From the NCBI GenBank assembly GCA_018401555.1, contig JAGYKP010000085.1, forward strand, positions 124,001 through 188,000: DNA of 64,000 nucleotides. The letters are read 5' to 3'. Origin of the DNA: Halomonas sp. (GTDB lineage: Bacteria > Pseudomonadota > Gammaproteobacteria > Pseudomonadales > Halomonadaceae). Made by a program: the position numbers and the translations under genes. The notes beneath the pieces are model-generated. The model did not search any database and had not been told where the DNA came from. It saw only the letters and a program-made list of their open reading frames with translations. Positions within the stretch are counted from its first letter, which is position 1, and every line of letters begins with the position of its first letter. Below, one piece after another: positions 30,127 to 40,610 of the stretch.

Positions 30127-31441
30127 TCAGGCCAGCAGTTCGTGCAGCTCGTCGACCAGGGCGTCCCGCGCCAGGCTGCGCTGCTCGCGCTCCTCGCGCA
30201 GGAACTTCAGGGTCGCGGTGCCGTGTGCGAGTTCGTCCTCGCCGAGCAGCAGGGCCAGGCGGGCACCGCTGCGGTCGGCCTTCTTGATGCGACTCTTGAA
30301 GCTGCCGCCGCCGCAGTGCAGCTGGGCACGCAGCTCGGGCAGCTCGCCGCGCAGGCGTTCGACCAGCTGCAGGGCGGTGCCGGCGGCGGCGTCATCCATG
30401 GGCAGCACATAGAGGTCAAGCTCGCCGCGGGCGGCGTCGGGAATCAGCTCCAGGGTCTCGAGCAGCAGCACCAGGCGCTCGATGCCCATGGCGAAGCCCA
30501 CCGCCGAGGTCGGCTTGCCGCCCAGCTGCTCCACCAGGCCGTCGTAGCGGCCGCCGGCGCATACCGTGCCCTGGCTGCCCAGCGCGGTGGTGGTCCACTC
30601 GAAGACGGTGCGGCCGTAGTAGTCCAGGCCGCGCACCAGGCGCGGGTTGATCACGTAGTCGATGCCGGCGGCGTCGAGCAGCGCGCACAGCGCCTCGAAA
30701 TGCTCCCGGGACTCAGCGTCCAGGTGGTCGAGCAGTCGCGGGGCGCCGGCCAGCATCTCGGCCATCTCCGGGTTCTTGGAGTCGAGGATGCGCAGCGGGT
30801 TGCTGGTCAGCCGCCGGCGCGAGTCCTCGTCGAGCACATCGAGATGCTGCTCGAAGTAGGCCACCAGGGTGTCGCGATAGGCGGCCCGGGCCGCCGAGGA
30901 GCCCAGGGAGTTGAGCTCCAGGGTGACGTGCTCCATCAGGCCCAGCTCGCGCCACAGGCGGGCCGAGAGCAGGATCACCTCGGCGTCGATATCCGGGCCC
31001 TCGAGGCCGAAGCTCTCCACGCCCACCTGGTGGAACTGGCGATAGCGACCCTTCTGGGGGCGCTCGTGGCGGAACATCGGCCCCTGGTACCACAGGCGCT
31101 GGGTCTGGTTGTGCAGCAGGCCGTGCTCCATGGCGGCGCGCACGCAGCTCGCCGTGCCCTCGGGGCGCAGGGTCAGGCTGTCACCGTTGCGATCCTCGAA
31201 GGTATACATCTCCTTCTCGACGATATCGGTGACCTCGCCGATGGAACGCGCGAACAGCGCGGTCTGCTCGACGATGGGCGTGCGGATCTCGGCGTAGCCG
31301 TAGCGGGCCATCAGGTCGCGGACCTTGCCCTCGAAGTACTGCCACAGGGGCGACTGCTCCGGCAGCAGGTCGTTCATGCCGCGAATGGCCTGGATCTTCT
31401 TCTTGCTCGGGTGCCTTGTGACTTGCTTGGGACTTGCTCAA
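30127..31441 (-). CDS. hisS: Histidyl-tRNA synthetase (probable TTG start, frameshift near 31410)
   Basis: A class II aminoacyl-tRNA synthetase. From ATG 31377 the frame is intact ([19 protein letters not shown]). The family start [10 protein letters not shown] lies just upstream in the same frame without any start codon. A TTG at 31441, seven bases after AAGGAG, opens a frame ([11 protein letters not shown]) that joins it if one base is corrected near 31410. I therefore extend the gene to 31441. Other motifs: [16 protein letters not shown] (motif 2 region), [13 protein letters not shown], the HisA signature, and [10 protein letters not shown] (motif 3). Confidence 0.93.
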
Positions 31442-31481
31442 CGGTTGCTCCTTGTCTGCTCGCCGGACGCCATTCGAAGGG

Positions 31482-32597
31482 TCAGGCGTCGCGGGCGATC
31501 ACGTCCTGTTCGGCCTGCTCCTTCTCGCGCACCTTGTCGCGGATCAGCCGCTCGAGGTCATCGACCAGGTGGTCGTTGCGCAGCTTGGAGGCCGGCTTGC
31601 CGTCGATATAGACGAGGTTGGCCGGTGAGCCGCCGGTGAGGCCGACATCGGTCTCCTTGGCCTCGCCGGGACCGTTGACCACGCAGCCGATCACCGAAAC
31701 ATCGAGGGGGGTCATGATGTCCTCGAGGCGCTCCTCCAGGGCGTTCATGGTGCCGATGACGTCGAAGTTCTGGCGCGAGCAACTGGGGCAGGCGATGAAG
31801 TTGATGCCCTTGGAGCGCAGGCGCAGGCTCTTGAGCATGTCGAAGCCGACCTTGATCTCCTCCACCGGGTCGGCGGCGAGCGACACGCGGATGGTGTCGC
31901 CGATGCCGTCCATCAGCAGCATGCCCAGGCCGATGGAGGACTTGACGGTGCCCGAGCGCAGACCGCCGGCCTCGGTGATGCCGAGGTGCAGCGGCTGCTC
32001 GATACGCGTCGCCAGGTCACGGTAGGCGGCCACCGCCATGAACACGTCGGAGGCCTTGACGCTGACCTTGTACTCCTGGAAGTCGAGGCGGTCGAGGTGG
32101 TCGATATGGCGCATGGCCGACTCGACCAGGGCCGCGGGCGTGGGTTCGCCGTACTTCTTCTGCAGGTCCTTCTCCAGCGAACCGGCGTTGACGCCGATGC
32201 GGATCGGGATGCCGTTGTCGCGGGCCGCCGAGACCACGGCGCGCACGCGATCCTCGCGGCCGATGTTGCCGGGGTTGATGCGCAGGCAGTCGACGCCGAG
32301 CTCGGCGACACGCAGGGCGATCTTGTAGTCGAAGTGGATATCGGCGACCAGCGGTACCTCGACCTGGCGCTTGATGCGGCCGAAGGCCTCGGCGGCCTCC
32401 ATGTCGGGTACCGAGACGCGCACGATATCGGCACCGGCGGTCTCCAGCTGGCGGATCTGCGCCACGGTGGCGGCCACGTCGAGGGTATTGGTGTTGGTCA
32501 TGCTCTGCACCGAGATCGGGGCATCGCCCCCGACGGCTACCCTGCCGACGTGGATCTGGCGCGACTTGCGACGGACGATAGGGGATTGTGCGTGCAT
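31482..32597 (-). CDS. ispG: IspG, 4-hydroxy-3-methylbut-2-en-1-yl diphosphate synthase
   Basis: A [4Fe-4S] reductase of the MEP isoprenoid pathway, 371 residues. The TIM-barrel N-domain has [20 protein letters not shown] and [14 protein letters not shown]. The cluster ligands are in ACPSCSRQ and [11 protein letters not shown]. The ATG at 32597 is used because the alignment begins around [13 protein letters not shown]; an in-frame ATG at 32645 would overlap rodZ. Only 10 bp separate it from the rodZ stop. Confidence 0.95.
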   Translation of the reverse strand: MHAQSPIVRRKSRQIHVGRVAVGGDAPISVQSMTNTNTLDVAATVAQIRQLETAGADIVRVSVPDMEAAEAFGRIKRQVEVPLVADIHFDYKIALRVAELGVDCLRINPGNIGREDRVRAVVSAARDNGIPIRIGVNAGSLEKDLQKKYGEPTPAALVESAMRHIDHLDRLDFQEYKVSVKASDVFMAVAAYRDLATRIEQPLHLGITEAGGLRSGTVKSSIGLGMLLMDGIGDTIRVSLAADPVEEIKVGFDMLKSLRLRSKGINFIACPSCSRQNFDVIGTMNALEERLEDIMTPLDVSVIGCVVNGPGEAKETDVGLTGGSPANLVYIDGKPASKLRNDHLVDDLERLIRDKVREKEQAEQDVIARDA

Positions 32598-32607
32598 GAT
32601 GGTGGAA

Positions 32608-33621
32608 TCATTCTCCCAGGGTGAAGCGGGCGACGTTGTTGGCACCGGCGCGCTCGCCGAGGTCTATGCTTGTCCCCTGCCAGACCAGCTCGACGCCGGT
32701 GGCATTGCCCACGGTGAGGCGGAAGGGCGGCTCGCCTTCGACGCTGGCCGTGGTGCCGGGTTCCTGCAGGCCGACGAAGACGCGCTGGTTGTTGGCGTCG
32801 AAGACCTCGGTCCATGACTGTTCGTTGAAGGTGAAGGCCAGGCGACCGGCCTCGCCCTGCGGCTCGGCGGCGGCAGCGTCGACCTGCTCTGCTTCCGCCG
32901 CGGCCTGTTGCTGCTCCTCGCTGGGCTCGGCCTCGCTATCCTGCGCCTCGCGGGCGGCGTCCGATGCATCGACGCTTGCGGCGAGCTCGGCGTCCACCGC
33001 CGCGTCGTCGGCGATGGCGCCGTCGGTCTCCTCGCCGGGTGTCTGGGCGGTGGACTCTGCCTCGGCCACCTCCTCGGGCAGTGGCGGCAGGCTATCCGGC
33101 TCGGCACTGGCGGCCGAGGTGTCGGGCTCGGTCACGCTGGCGGAGCCATCGAGGCGGTCGACGGAGACCGGGTCGCTCTCGCCGATGCTGGGTGGCTCGC
33201 CGCCGCCGCGGCTCTGCCACCACATCAGCGTCAGGCCGATCAGGCCGGCCAGCACCAGCAGGGACACCAGGCGGAACAGCCAGGCGCCCAGGCGCGAGGG
33301 GGGCTTGCTGACCTGTACCGGGGCGACCTTGCGCTGGGCGGCATCCTGGCTGCCGAAGCGGGCGCGATAGGCCTCCAGCACCGGGGTGTCGTCGATGCCC
33401 AGCAGGTGCGCATAGGCGCGCAGGTAGCCACGCCGGTAGGTGGCGATCGGCACCTCCTCGTAGCTGTCCTCCTCCAGGCCGCGGACCACCGCCGGCCTCA
33501 GGTTGAGCGCGCCGGCCACCTCGGAGACGGAGAGGCCCTGATTCTCGCGTTCAAGCCTCAGCTGCTCGCCGGGCGAGGCCGTGGCGTCAGCGTGCAGGTC
33601 CGGTTCGTGGGTGTCGCTCAT
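32608..33621 (-). CDS. rodZ: RodZ-like cytoskeletal transmembrane protein
   Basis: A 337-residue protein linking MreB to the envelope. A Cro/XRE-like HTH domain (about residues 18-85: [20 protein letters not shown]) lies on the cytoplasmic side. A basic region and one transmembrane helix at about 114-134 follow. A long acidic Ala/Glu/Asp linker comes next, as expected in a halophile's periplasmic region. The C-terminal DUF4115 beta domain ([20 protein letters not shown]) closes the protein. It sits in the conserved pilW-rodZ-ispG order. Confidence 0.92.
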   Translation of the reverse strand: MSDTHEPDLHADATASPGEQLRLERENQGLSVSEVAGALNLRPAVVRGLEEDSYEEVPIATYRRGYLRAYAHLLGIDDTPVLEAYRARFGSQDAAQRKVAPVQVSKPPSRLGAWLFRLVSLLVLAGLIGLTLMWWQSRGGGEPPSIGESDPVSVDRLDGSASVTEPDTSAASAEPDSLPPLPEEVAEAESTAQTPGEETDGAIADDAAVDAELAASVDASDAAREAQDSEAEPSEEQQQAAAEAEQVDAAAAEPQGEAGRLAFTFNEQSWTEVFDANNQRVFVGLQEPGTTASVEGEPPFRLTVGNATGVELVWQGTSIDLGERAGANNVARFTLGE

Positions 33622-33651
33622 GGCGGCGCATCCTTCGGTGGTGTTCTCGGG

Positions 33652-34401
33652 TCAGGGCGTGGTGCCACGCCCCTCCAGCTGTTGGGTGTAGAAGGCGGCA
33701 GTGGCGCTGTCGCCCTGGGCCCTGGCGATGTCGCCGGCCAGCCTCAGGGCCTCCGGGCGCGGCCCGGCCAGGCGCATGAAGGCATCGATCTGCGCTCGCG
33801 CCTGGGCCAGGTTGCTCTCGGCGTACTCCAGCTCGGCCAGGGTGAAGTAGCTGCGCGGCGCGCGCGGGTCGATCTCCTGGGCGCGCTGCAGGTTGCGGCG
33901 CGCCTCCTGCACCTCCCCCAGCTCGCGATGGCACTGCCCGAGGTTGGCGAACAGCTGGGCGCGATTGGGGTACTGGGCATCCGTCGAGGCCCGCTCGAGC
34001 TGCTCGCAGGCTTCGCGCACGCGGCCCCGGGCGTAGAGAAAGGCCGCATAGTTGTTGCGCGCGCGGGTGAAGTCGGCGTCCGCGGTGAGGGCTCGGCGGA
34101 AGGTCTCGTCGGCCAGCGCCTCCTCCCCCTGGCGCTGGTAGACCATGGCCATGGCCTGCAGTGCCTCGGGATCGTCGGGGGCGATCTCCAGGGCGCGGTC
34201 CAGGGCGCCCATGGCGCGGCGCAGGTTGTTGCGCTCCAGGTAGGCGACGCCGAGTTGGGTGTAGGCGTCAGCCGGGCTGGCCTCGCGGTCGGCGCCGCTG
34301 ATGCCCTGGGACTGGGTGGCACAACCGGCCAGCCACAGGCTGCCCAGCAGGGCGGCCATGGGCAGCAGCGAGCGTCCGGGCAGTCGTGAGCGGCGGGTCA
34401 T
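33652..34401 (-). CDS. pilW: PilW/PilF-type pilotin TPR lipoprotein
   Basis: A 249-residue outer-membrane lipoprotein that helps the type IV pilus secretin assemble. The lipobox SLWLAGCAT gives acylated Cys27. TPR repeats follow (DAYTQLGVAYLERNNLRRAM, LARNNYAAFLYARGR-type, ANLGQCHRELGEVQEARRNL, FTLAELEYAESNLAQARAQI). An unrelated open frame continues upstream into rlmN, but the ATG at 34401 followed by the signal peptide is clear. Position between rlmN and rodZ is conserved. Confidence 0.9.
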   Translation of the reverse strand: MTRRSRLPGRSLLPMAALLGSLWLAGCATQSQGISGADREASPADAYTQLGVAYLERNNLRRAMGALDRALEIAPDDPEALQAMAMVYQRQGEEALADETFRRALTADADFTRARNNYAAFLYARGRVREACEQLERASTDAQYPNRAQLFANLGQCHRELGEVQEARRNLQRAQEIDPRAPRSYFTLAELEYAESNLAQARAQIDAFMRLAGPRPEALRLAGDIARAQGDSATAAFYTQQLEGRGTTP

Positions 34402-34523
34402 GAACTCCTCCCGAGGGTCGGCGGGCTCCCTCCGGCGGCGTGCCGCGGGCAAACGGAAGCCGGGGGGAGGCAGGGCCTGCCCATCAAAGCGCTGTGCCCG
34501 GTTGAAGTCAAGGCGGGCTCCCT

Positions 34524-35651
34524 TCAGTCGGCGTCGATCTGGATCGACTTGATATAGCGCTCGTGCCGACGGGTGCGGTCCTTCACCCGGCCCACCAGCT
34601 GACCGCAGGCGGCGTCGATATCGTCGCCGCGAGTGGAGCGGATCGGTGCCGTGTAGCCCAGCTCGTAGAGCCACTGCTGGAAGCGCATCACCTGGTTGCG
34701 CGACGGTGTCTCGTAGCCCGAGTGGGGGAAGGGGTTGAAGGGAATCAGGTTGATCTTGCACGGCAGCTCGCGCAGCAGCTCGGCGAGCTGTTCGGCGTGC
34801 ACCTGCTGGTCGTTGACGTCCTTGATCACCGTGTATTCGATGGTGACCATGCGCGTGTCGTCGCACTTGGCGAGATAGCGCTGGCAGGCATCCAGCAGGC
34901 TGCGGATGTTGTACTTGCGGTTGAGCGGCACCAGCTCGTTGCGCAGCTCGTCGTTGGCGGCGTGCAGCGAGATGGCCAGGCTCACGTCGAGCTCGTCGCC
35001 GAGCTTGTCGAGCATCGGCACGACCCCGGAGGTGGAGAGCGTGACGCGGCGCTTGGAGAGGCCGTAGCCGTCGTCGTCGAGCATCAGCTTCATGGCCGGC
35101 ACGACGTTGTCGTAGTTCATCAGCGGTTCGCCCATGCCCATCATCACCACGTTGGTGACCGGGCGATTGGCGGTGTCCTTGCGCGGGCCCACGCTGCGCT
35201 GGGCCACCCACACCTGGCCGATGATCTCGGCGGCGGTGAGGTTGCGCTGGAAGCCCTGCTTGCCGGTGGAGCAGAAGCTGCAGTCCAGCGAGCAGCCCAC
35301 CTGGGAGGAGACGCACAGTGTGCGGCGCTTGCCGTTGTCGGCGGGGATCAGCACCGTCTCCACATAGCTGCCGTCCTCGACCTCCAGTACCCACTTGCGG
35401 GTGCCGTCGCTGGAGGTGCCCTCGTAGACCACGCCGGGGCCGCGGATCTCGGCCACCTCGGCGAGCCTGGCGCGCAGCGCCTTGGCGAGGTTGGTCATGG
35501 CCGCGAAGTCGTCACAGCCCTCGTGGTGGATCCACTTCATCACCTGGGCGGCACGGAACTTCTTCTCGCCGATGGAGAGGAAGAAGGCTTCCATCTCCTG
35601 GCGGGACATGCCGAGCAGGTTGGTCTTCTGGGGTGCGGTATCAGCGGTCAT
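34524..35651 (-). CDS. rlmN: RlmN, dual-specificity 23S rRNA/tRNA m2A methyltransferase
   Basis: A radical-SAM enzyme that methylates A2503 of 23S rRNA and A37 of some tRNAs, 375 residues. The cluster motif is [20 protein letters not shown] and [15 protein letters not shown] are signature segments, and the catalytic cysteine lies in DIDAACGQL near the C-terminus. The frame begins [15 protein letters not shown] and is intact. It sits between ndk and pilW. Confidence 0.96.
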   Translation of the reverse strand: MTADTAPQKTNLLGMSRQEMEAFFLSIGEKKFRAAQVMKWIHHEGCDDFAAMTNLAKALRARLAEVAEIRGPGVVYEGTSSDGTRKWVLEVEDGSYVETVLIPADNGKRRTLCVSSQVGCSLDCSFCSTGKQGFQRNLTAAEIIGQVWVAQRSVGPRKDTANRPVTNVVMMGMGEPLMNYDNVVPAMKLMLDDDGYGLSKRRVTLSTSGVVPMLDKLGDELDVSLAISLHAANDELRNELVPLNRKYNIRSLLDACQRYLAKCDDTRMVTIEYTVIKDVNDQQVHAEQLAELLRELPCKINLIPFNPFPHSGYETPSRNQVMRFQQWLYELGYTAPIRSTRGDDIDAACGQLVGRVKDRTRRHERYIKSIQIDAD

Positions 35652-35721
35652 GGCGATCAGCGGGTCGGGGAAGGGAAGGCGGCTGGGGGAGGCGGGGACA
35701 GGGCCCCGCCCGGAGCCTGGA

Positions 35722-36147
35722 TCAACGCGGGCAGATCTCGCTGCTCTCGAAGAAGTAGGCGATCTCGCGCTCGGCGGACTCGGGAGAGTCGGAGCCGTGC
35801 ACGGCATTGGCGTCGATGGTCTCGGCGAAGTCGGCGCGGATGGTGCCCGGCGCAGCTTCCTTGGGGTTGGTGGCGCCCATCAGTTCACGGTTCTTGGCGA
35901 TGGCGTCGTCGCCCTCGAGCACCTGCACGACCACCGGACCGGAGGTCATGAAGCCGACCAGATCCTTGAAGAAGGGGCGCTCCTTGTGCTCGGCGTAGAA
36001 GCCGCCGGCCTTGTCGTCGTCCAGCTTGAGCATCTTGGCGGCGACGACCTTGAGGCCGGCCTTCTCGAAGCGGGCGATGATCTCGCCGATGGCGTTCTTG
36101 GCGACGGCATCGGGCTTGATGATGGACAGGGTGCGCTGGGTAGCCAT
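35722..36147 (-). CDS. ndk: Nucleoside diphosphate kinase
   Basis: It transfers the gamma-phosphate from ATP to NDPs through a phospho-histidine. 141 residues, beginning [18 protein letters not shown]. The catalytic His lies in [20 protein letters not shown]. The ~184 bp between iscA and ndk contains no other gene, so a separate promoter for ndk is possible. Confidence 0.97.
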   Translation of the reverse strand: MATQRTLSIIKPDAVAKNAIGEIIARFEKAGLKVVAAKMLKLDDDKAGGFYAEHKERPFFKDLVGFMTSGPVVVQVLEGDDAIAKNRELMGATNPKEAAPGTIRADFAETIDANAVHGSDSPESAEREIAYFFESSEICPR

Positions 36148-36331
36148 GGGCATGTCTCCAGTAGGGGGTGATGGGGTGTCGAAGGAGTGCGCCGCACCGC
36201 CCTCGGGCTTGGGGAAGCGAGGGCGGCGCGGCGAATCGGATAATGCGGCTCGGCGTCCGACGGTTCGGCGGTGCGCCGATTGGGCGGGGATTATAGCGTC
36301 CCGGGGCGGCGTTGAACAATCGTCGCCCGGC

Positions 36332-36658
36332 TCAGACGCTGAAGCTCTCGCCGCAGCCGCACTCATCCTTGACGTTGGGGTTGTTGAAGCGGAAGTAGCG
36401 GTTGAGCCCCTCGTTGACGTAGTCGACCTCGCTGCCGTCGAGCATCTCCAGGGCGTCGGGAGCGACGAAGACCTTGACCCCGTGCTCCTCGAAGCAGGTG
36501 TCGTCGTTGGCCGCCTCGTCGGCGAAGTCGAGCACGTAGCTGTAGCCGGAGCAGCCGCTGGGCTTGACCGAGACGCGCAGGCCAAGGCCCTGGCCGCGCT
36601 CGTCGAGCACCCGGCGGATCTGCTCGGCGGCGGCGTCGGTGATGGTGAGATGCGCCAT
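36332..36658 (-). CDS. iscA: IscA, A-type iron-sulfur carrier
   Basis: A 108-residue HesB-family protein that carries and delivers Fe-S clusters. The three cluster cysteines are in PSGCSGYSY and [13 protein letters not shown]. The sequence around the last two is closer to IscA ([14 protein letters not shown]) than to ErpA, although it starts [16 protein letters not shown]. It directly follows iscS. No iscU, hscB, hscA or fdx gene lies on either side. Confidence 0.88.
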   Translation of the reverse strand: MAHLTITDAAAEQIRRVLDERGQGLGLRVSVKPSGCSGYSYVLDFADEAANDDTCFEEHGVKVFVAPDALEMLDGSEVDYVNEGLNRYFRFNNPNVKDECGCGESFSV

Positions 36659-36714
36659 GGTCTCTCTCCTGTGGGTAGCTGCCTGTTGCAGGGGTTGCGC
36701 CTGTCGTGAAGGCG

Positions 36715-37871
36715 TCATTGGGCCTGACGGCGCAGGCCGAGCAGGGCGTGACGCAGGGCGTCGACCGCCCGATCGATGTCGGCCTCGGTGGTGAAGCGTC
36801 CGAAGCTGAAGCGCAGCGAGGCGAGCGCCAGCGCCCGCGGCAGGCCGATGCCCTTCAGTACATAGGATGGCTCGACGCTGGCCGAGTTGCAGGCCGAGCC
36901 GGTGGAGAGGGCGATATCGCGCAGTGCCATCAGCAGCGACTCGCCCTCCACGCCGGCGAAGGCCAGGTTGAGGATATTGGGCACGGCGGCCTCCAGCGCG
37001 GTATTGCGATGGATGCCGTCGAGGTCGGCCAGGCCGTCGAGCAGGCGGTCGCGCAGAGATGTGATGCGGGCCTGGTCGGCCTCGCCCTCGTCGGCGGCGA
37101 TGGCGAAGGCCTCGCCCATGCCGACGATCTGGTGAGTGGGCAGGGTACCGGAGCGCATGCCGCGCTCGTGGCCGCCGCCGTGGATCAGCGCCTCGACGCG
37201 GATATCGGGGTGGCGCCTGACGTAGAGGGCGCCGACGCCCTTGGGTCCATAGGCCTTGTGCCCGGAGAGCGACATCAGGTCGATCCCTGAGCGCTGCACA
37301 TCGAGGTCGAGCCGGCCCACCGCCTGGGCGGCATCGACATGGAAGGCGGCGCCGCCGGCATGGGCCACCTCGGCCAGTGCCGCCAGGTCGTGGATCACGC
37401 CCAGTTCGTTGTTGACCGCCATCAGCGACACCAGAACGGTGTCCTCGCGCAGTGCCTCGCGCAGCTGTGCCGGGCTGATCCGCCCGTCGCCTGCCGGTGT
37501 CAGCCAGGTCACCTCGAAGCCCTCGTCCTCCAGCGCCCGGGCGGTATCGACCACCGCCTTGTGCTCGACGACGGAGGTGATCAGGTGGCGGCCGCGGTGA
37601 CGATTGGCGCGCAGGAAGCCGGCCAGGGCCAGGTTGTCGGCCTCGGTGGCGCCGCTGGTCCAGACGATCTCGCGCGGGTCGGCGGCGATCAGGTCGGCCA
37701 CCTGGCGGCGGGCGTTTTCCACCGCCTGCTCGGCCTGCCAGCCCAGCATGTGGCTGCGCGAGGCGGGGTTGGCGAAGATGCCATCGAGGGTCAGGTGACG
37801 CGCCATCAGCTCGGCGACCCGGGGGTCGACGGGGTGGTGGCGGCGTAGTCGAGATAGACGGGTGTGGTCAT
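36715..37871 (-). CDS. iscS: IscS-type cysteine desulfurase (frameshift near 37832)
   Basis: A PLP enzyme that removes sulfur from cysteine for Fe-S clusters and tRNA thiolation. It begins [15 protein letters not shown] missing C in a run of C near 37832 shifts the frame, after which [17 protein letters not shown] continues to the end. The PLP lysine is in [13 protein letters not shown] and the catalytic cysteine in [14 protein letters not shown]. The protein ends about 20 residues earlier than E. coli IscS (…[12 protein letters not shown]). It therefore lacks the C-terminal tail that contacts IscU, matching the absence of iscU here. Confidence 0.92.
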
Positions 37872-37903
37872 GGCCTCGGGAAGTCTCGGGTTCGGCCTGG
37901 CGG

Positions 37904-38377
37904 TCAGGGCGCCGAGGCGAGGATGCTGTCGCCGCCATCGAGGCGACGCCGCTGACGGCTGGCGATCTGCTGGATCTCCTGGCGGTCGGCCAGCTGACCC
38001 AGGGTGACGCCGTCGAGGAAGCCGTGGATATGCGCCGACAGCTCGATCCACAGGTGGTGGGTGAGGCAGGTGTCGCCCTGCTGGCAGTCGGAGAGGCCAC
38101 CGCAGCGCGTGGCGTCCACGGACTCATCCACGGCGTCGATCACCCGCGCCACCGAGATTGTCTCCGGCGCCTGGGCCAGCAGGTAGCCGCCGCCCGGGCC
38201 GCGCACGCTGTCGACCAGCCCGGCACGGCGCAGGCGGGCGAACAGCTGCTCGAGGTAGGAGAGCGAGATCTCCTGGCGTCGCGAGATATCGGCCAGGCAG
38301 ATCGGCCCGCTGCGGGCGTTCATTGCCAGGTCGAGCATGGCGGTGACGGCGTAGCGTCCCTTGGTGGTCAGGCGCAT
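37904..38377 (-). CDS. iscR: IscR, Fe-S-sensing transcriptional regulator
   Basis: An Rrf2-family winged-helix repressor, 157 residues. The N-terminal HTH ([36 protein letters not shown]) is followed by the [10 protein letters not shown] wing. The [2Fe-2S] ligands occur as [13 protein letters not shown]. It is first in the iscR-iscS-iscA set and presumably autoregulates it. Upstream lies a 366-bp gap holding repeat copy C. Confidence 0.94.
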   Translation of the reverse strand: MRLTTKGRYAVTAMLDLAMNARSGPICLADISRRQEISLSYLEQLFARLRRAGLVDSVRGPGGGYLLAQAPETISVARVIDAVDESVDATRCGGLSDCQQGDTCLTHHLWIELSAHIHGFLDGVTLGQLADRQEIQQIASRQRRRLDGGDSILASAP

Positions 38378-38524
38378 GGCGTCCTCGGCGCCGCCGGGGC
38401 GGCGTTGGGTAAGCGTCGGCTCCGGGGGAGCGGTCGAACTGACCGTGCATTATGGGAAAGACCGAGTGGCATGGTCAACCATTTGCTGACTGGCGTCATG
38501 GGTTGCCATTGAAAGGCTGCTTGT

Positions 38525-38720
38525 TCCGGAGCTGATCTGGGGGCAAGCCTTCGAGGAGGCGCTGTGAACCCCTCCCTGGGCGCTACCGACGCCCTGCGGC
38601 GCTCTCGCGTCCCGCTCCGCTTGCAGGTCCGGTGCTGGCCATCCATGGCCAGCCCGTTCGGAGCAATGCTCCTCACCCCTGGCGTAGGACCTCCTCTACG
38701 ACTTGCCCCCAGCGCTCCTT
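38525..38720 (+). repeat. Intergenic structured repeat, copy C with internal insertion
   Basis: This copy has the same arms as the others (GGCAAGCC...GACTTGCC; GAGGAGG...CCTCCTC), but about 85 bp are inserted in its apex, between GACGCC and CCTGGCGTAGG. The insert contains its own inverted repeat (GGCTGGCC-type around CTGGCCATCCATGGCCAG). It occupies most of the 366-bp cysE-iscR gap (38378-38743). The rest of that gap holds the presumed iscR promoter and no gene. Confidence 0.82.
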
Positions 38721-38743
38721 CTATACCTGTCGATCTGGTTGGC

Positions 38744-39595
38744 CTAGTCGCGTCGCTCCCCCTCGCCGGCCTTCTCGGTCTTCTCGGCGGCCGGCGCCTT
38801 CTCCGGCATCTTGCAGGCGTCGTCGAGCACCTCGGCGAAGTCCTCGTCACGCAGCTCCGGCAGCTCGCCCTCGCGGTAGCTGGCGTCCACCTTGCGCAGG
38901 GTGTGGCACATGCGCTCGAGCCGCTCGTCCACGGCGTGCATATGATCGAGCATCGCCTGGATGGAGCGGGCCACCGGGTCGGGCATGTCCTCGCTGACCC
39001 CGTAGGCGTCGAAGCCGAACTTGCGACGAATTGCCTCGCGGCGCTCGGGGTCGACTTCCAGGGTGTCGGCGGCATCCGGCTCCTCGCGCTTGACGATCTT
39101 GCCCGGGATGCCCACCACGGTGGCGCCGGCGGGCACCTCCTTGGTCACCACGGCGTTGGAGCCGATCTTGGCCCCGGCCCCGACGCTGAAGGGGCCGAGG
39201 ATCTTGGCGCCGGCACCGACGATCACGCCATCCTCCAGGGTGGGGTGGCGCTTGCCCTTGTTCCAGCTGGTGCCGCCCAGGGTCACGCCCTGGTAGAGGG
39301 TGACGTCGTCGCCGACCTCCGCGGTCTCGCCGATCACCACGCCCATGCCGTGGTCGATGAAGAAGCGCCGGCCGATGGTGGCCCCGGGGTGGATCTCGAT
39401 GCCGGTAAGCCAGCGCGAGAAGGTGGAGAGGCTGCGCGCCAGCCAGCGCAGGTTGGCGCGCCACAGGCGATGGCTCAGACGGTGCAGCAGCAGGGCGTGC
39501 AGGCCCGGGTAGTTGGTCAGCACTTCGAGGAAGTTGCGTGCCGCCGGGTCGCGGTCGAAAACGCTGTTGATGTCCTCACGCAGGCGTTGAAACAT
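38744..39595 (-). CDS. cysE: Serine O-acetyltransferase
   Basis: It makes O-acetylserine for cysteine synthesis, 283 residues. The N-terminal helical part ([20 protein letters not shown]) precedes a left-handed beta-helix of hexapeptide repeats. [20 protein letters not shown] contains the catalytic His, and [21 protein letters not shown] the second motif. The C-terminus is extended by ~90 residues, ending in an acidic/lysine-rich tail ([16 protein letters not shown]). Between trmJ and iscR is the pseudomonad-type position and fits sulfur supply to IscS. Confidence 0.93.
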   Translation of the reverse strand: MFQRLREDINSVFDRDPAARNFLEVLTNYPGLHALLLHRLSHRLWRANLRWLARSLSTFSRWLTGIEIHPGATIGRRFFIDHGMGVVIGETAEVGDDVTLYQGVTLGGTSWNKGKRHPTLEDGVIVGAGAKILGPFSVGAGAKIGSNAVVTKEVPAGATVVGIPGKIVKREEPDAADTLEVDPERREAIRRKFGFDAYGVSEDMPDPVARSIQAMLDHMHAVDERLERMCHTLRKVDASYREGELPELRDEDFAEVLDDACKMPEKAPAAEKTEKAGEGERRD

Positions 39596-39714
39596 GCAGC
39601 GGTCCTTGGGCTTGGATGGGCAGGGCGGCAACCGCCGCGGATGATCATCTCAGTGTGGGGGCGGCGGTGGGGAGCTTCAAGGCGAGCCTGCCGCTTTCCG
39701 CCGGGCGTCAGCCA

Positions 39715-40454
39715 TCATTCCTCCCGCGGCGGGGCGAGCTTTTCGGTATCAGAGAGGATGCCGCGCAGGATATTGAGCTCCATGCGCTCCGGACGCGCGC
39801 AGGGTGAAGCGACGCAGCCGGGCCATCAGCTGGCGAGGGGTGGCCGGGTCATGGAAGCCGATGGCGACCAGGGTCCGCTCCAGGTGGGCGAAGTAGTGCT
39901 CGAGCTCGGCGTGGGTGGCCAGGGCCTGGTCGGGCTCCGCCGGGGCGGCCGGCTCCGCCCGCCAGCCAGGCCTGGCGGCACTCGTAGGCCAGCACCTGCA
40001 CCGCCGCGGCCAGGTTCAGCGAGCTGAAGTCCGGGTTGGTGGGGATGTGCACGTGGGCATGGCAGCGCTGCAGCTCGGCATTGGTCAGGCCGCTGTCCTC
40101 GCGGCCGAATACCAGCGCTATCCGGGCGTCGGGGTCGGCAAGTTCCTGGGGCAGGCGATCGCCCAGCTCGCGCGGCGAGAGCATCGGCCAGGGCAGGGTC
40201 CGCGAGCGGGCGCTGGCCCCCACCACCAGGGTGCAGTCGGCCACGGCCTCCTCCAGGGTGTCGACCACCCGGGCGCCATGCACCAGGTGGTCGGCACCAG
40301 AGGCCCGCGACACGCTATCGGCGGTGATCGGCTCGCAGCGCGGCGCCACCAGGGCCAGGTCGCTCAGGGCCATGTTGTGCATGGCGCGGGCGGTGGCGCC
40401 GATATTGCCGGGGTGGCTGGTGCCGATCAGGACGATACGGATGCGCTCGAGCAT
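39715..40454 (-). CDS. trmJ: TrmJ, tRNA Cm32/Um32 methyltransferase (two frameshifts)
   Basis: A SPOUT-family 2'-O-methyltransferase acting on tRNA position 32. The N-terminus [21 protein letters not shown] and [38 protein letters not shown] form the SAM-binding trefoil knot. The C-terminal helical extension ([19 protein letters not shown], then [20 protein letters not shown]) is spread over two further frames by indels near 39955 and 39797. The reconstructed protein is about 246 residues. It is divergent from suhB as in E. coli. Confidence 0.92.
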
Positions 40455-40610
40455 GGGTCAGGGTCCGGTGCTGCAGGAAGTTGAGGGGCGCAGTCTAGCA
40501 TGCGAGCGTCGCTGTGGATGGCGCGTCCCGAGCGCTTCTGCTAGGATTCGCGCCAGCGTTTCGAGTGAACGCCCCGTTCTTTAACACCACCGACTCCCCA
40601 AGGCCCGATC

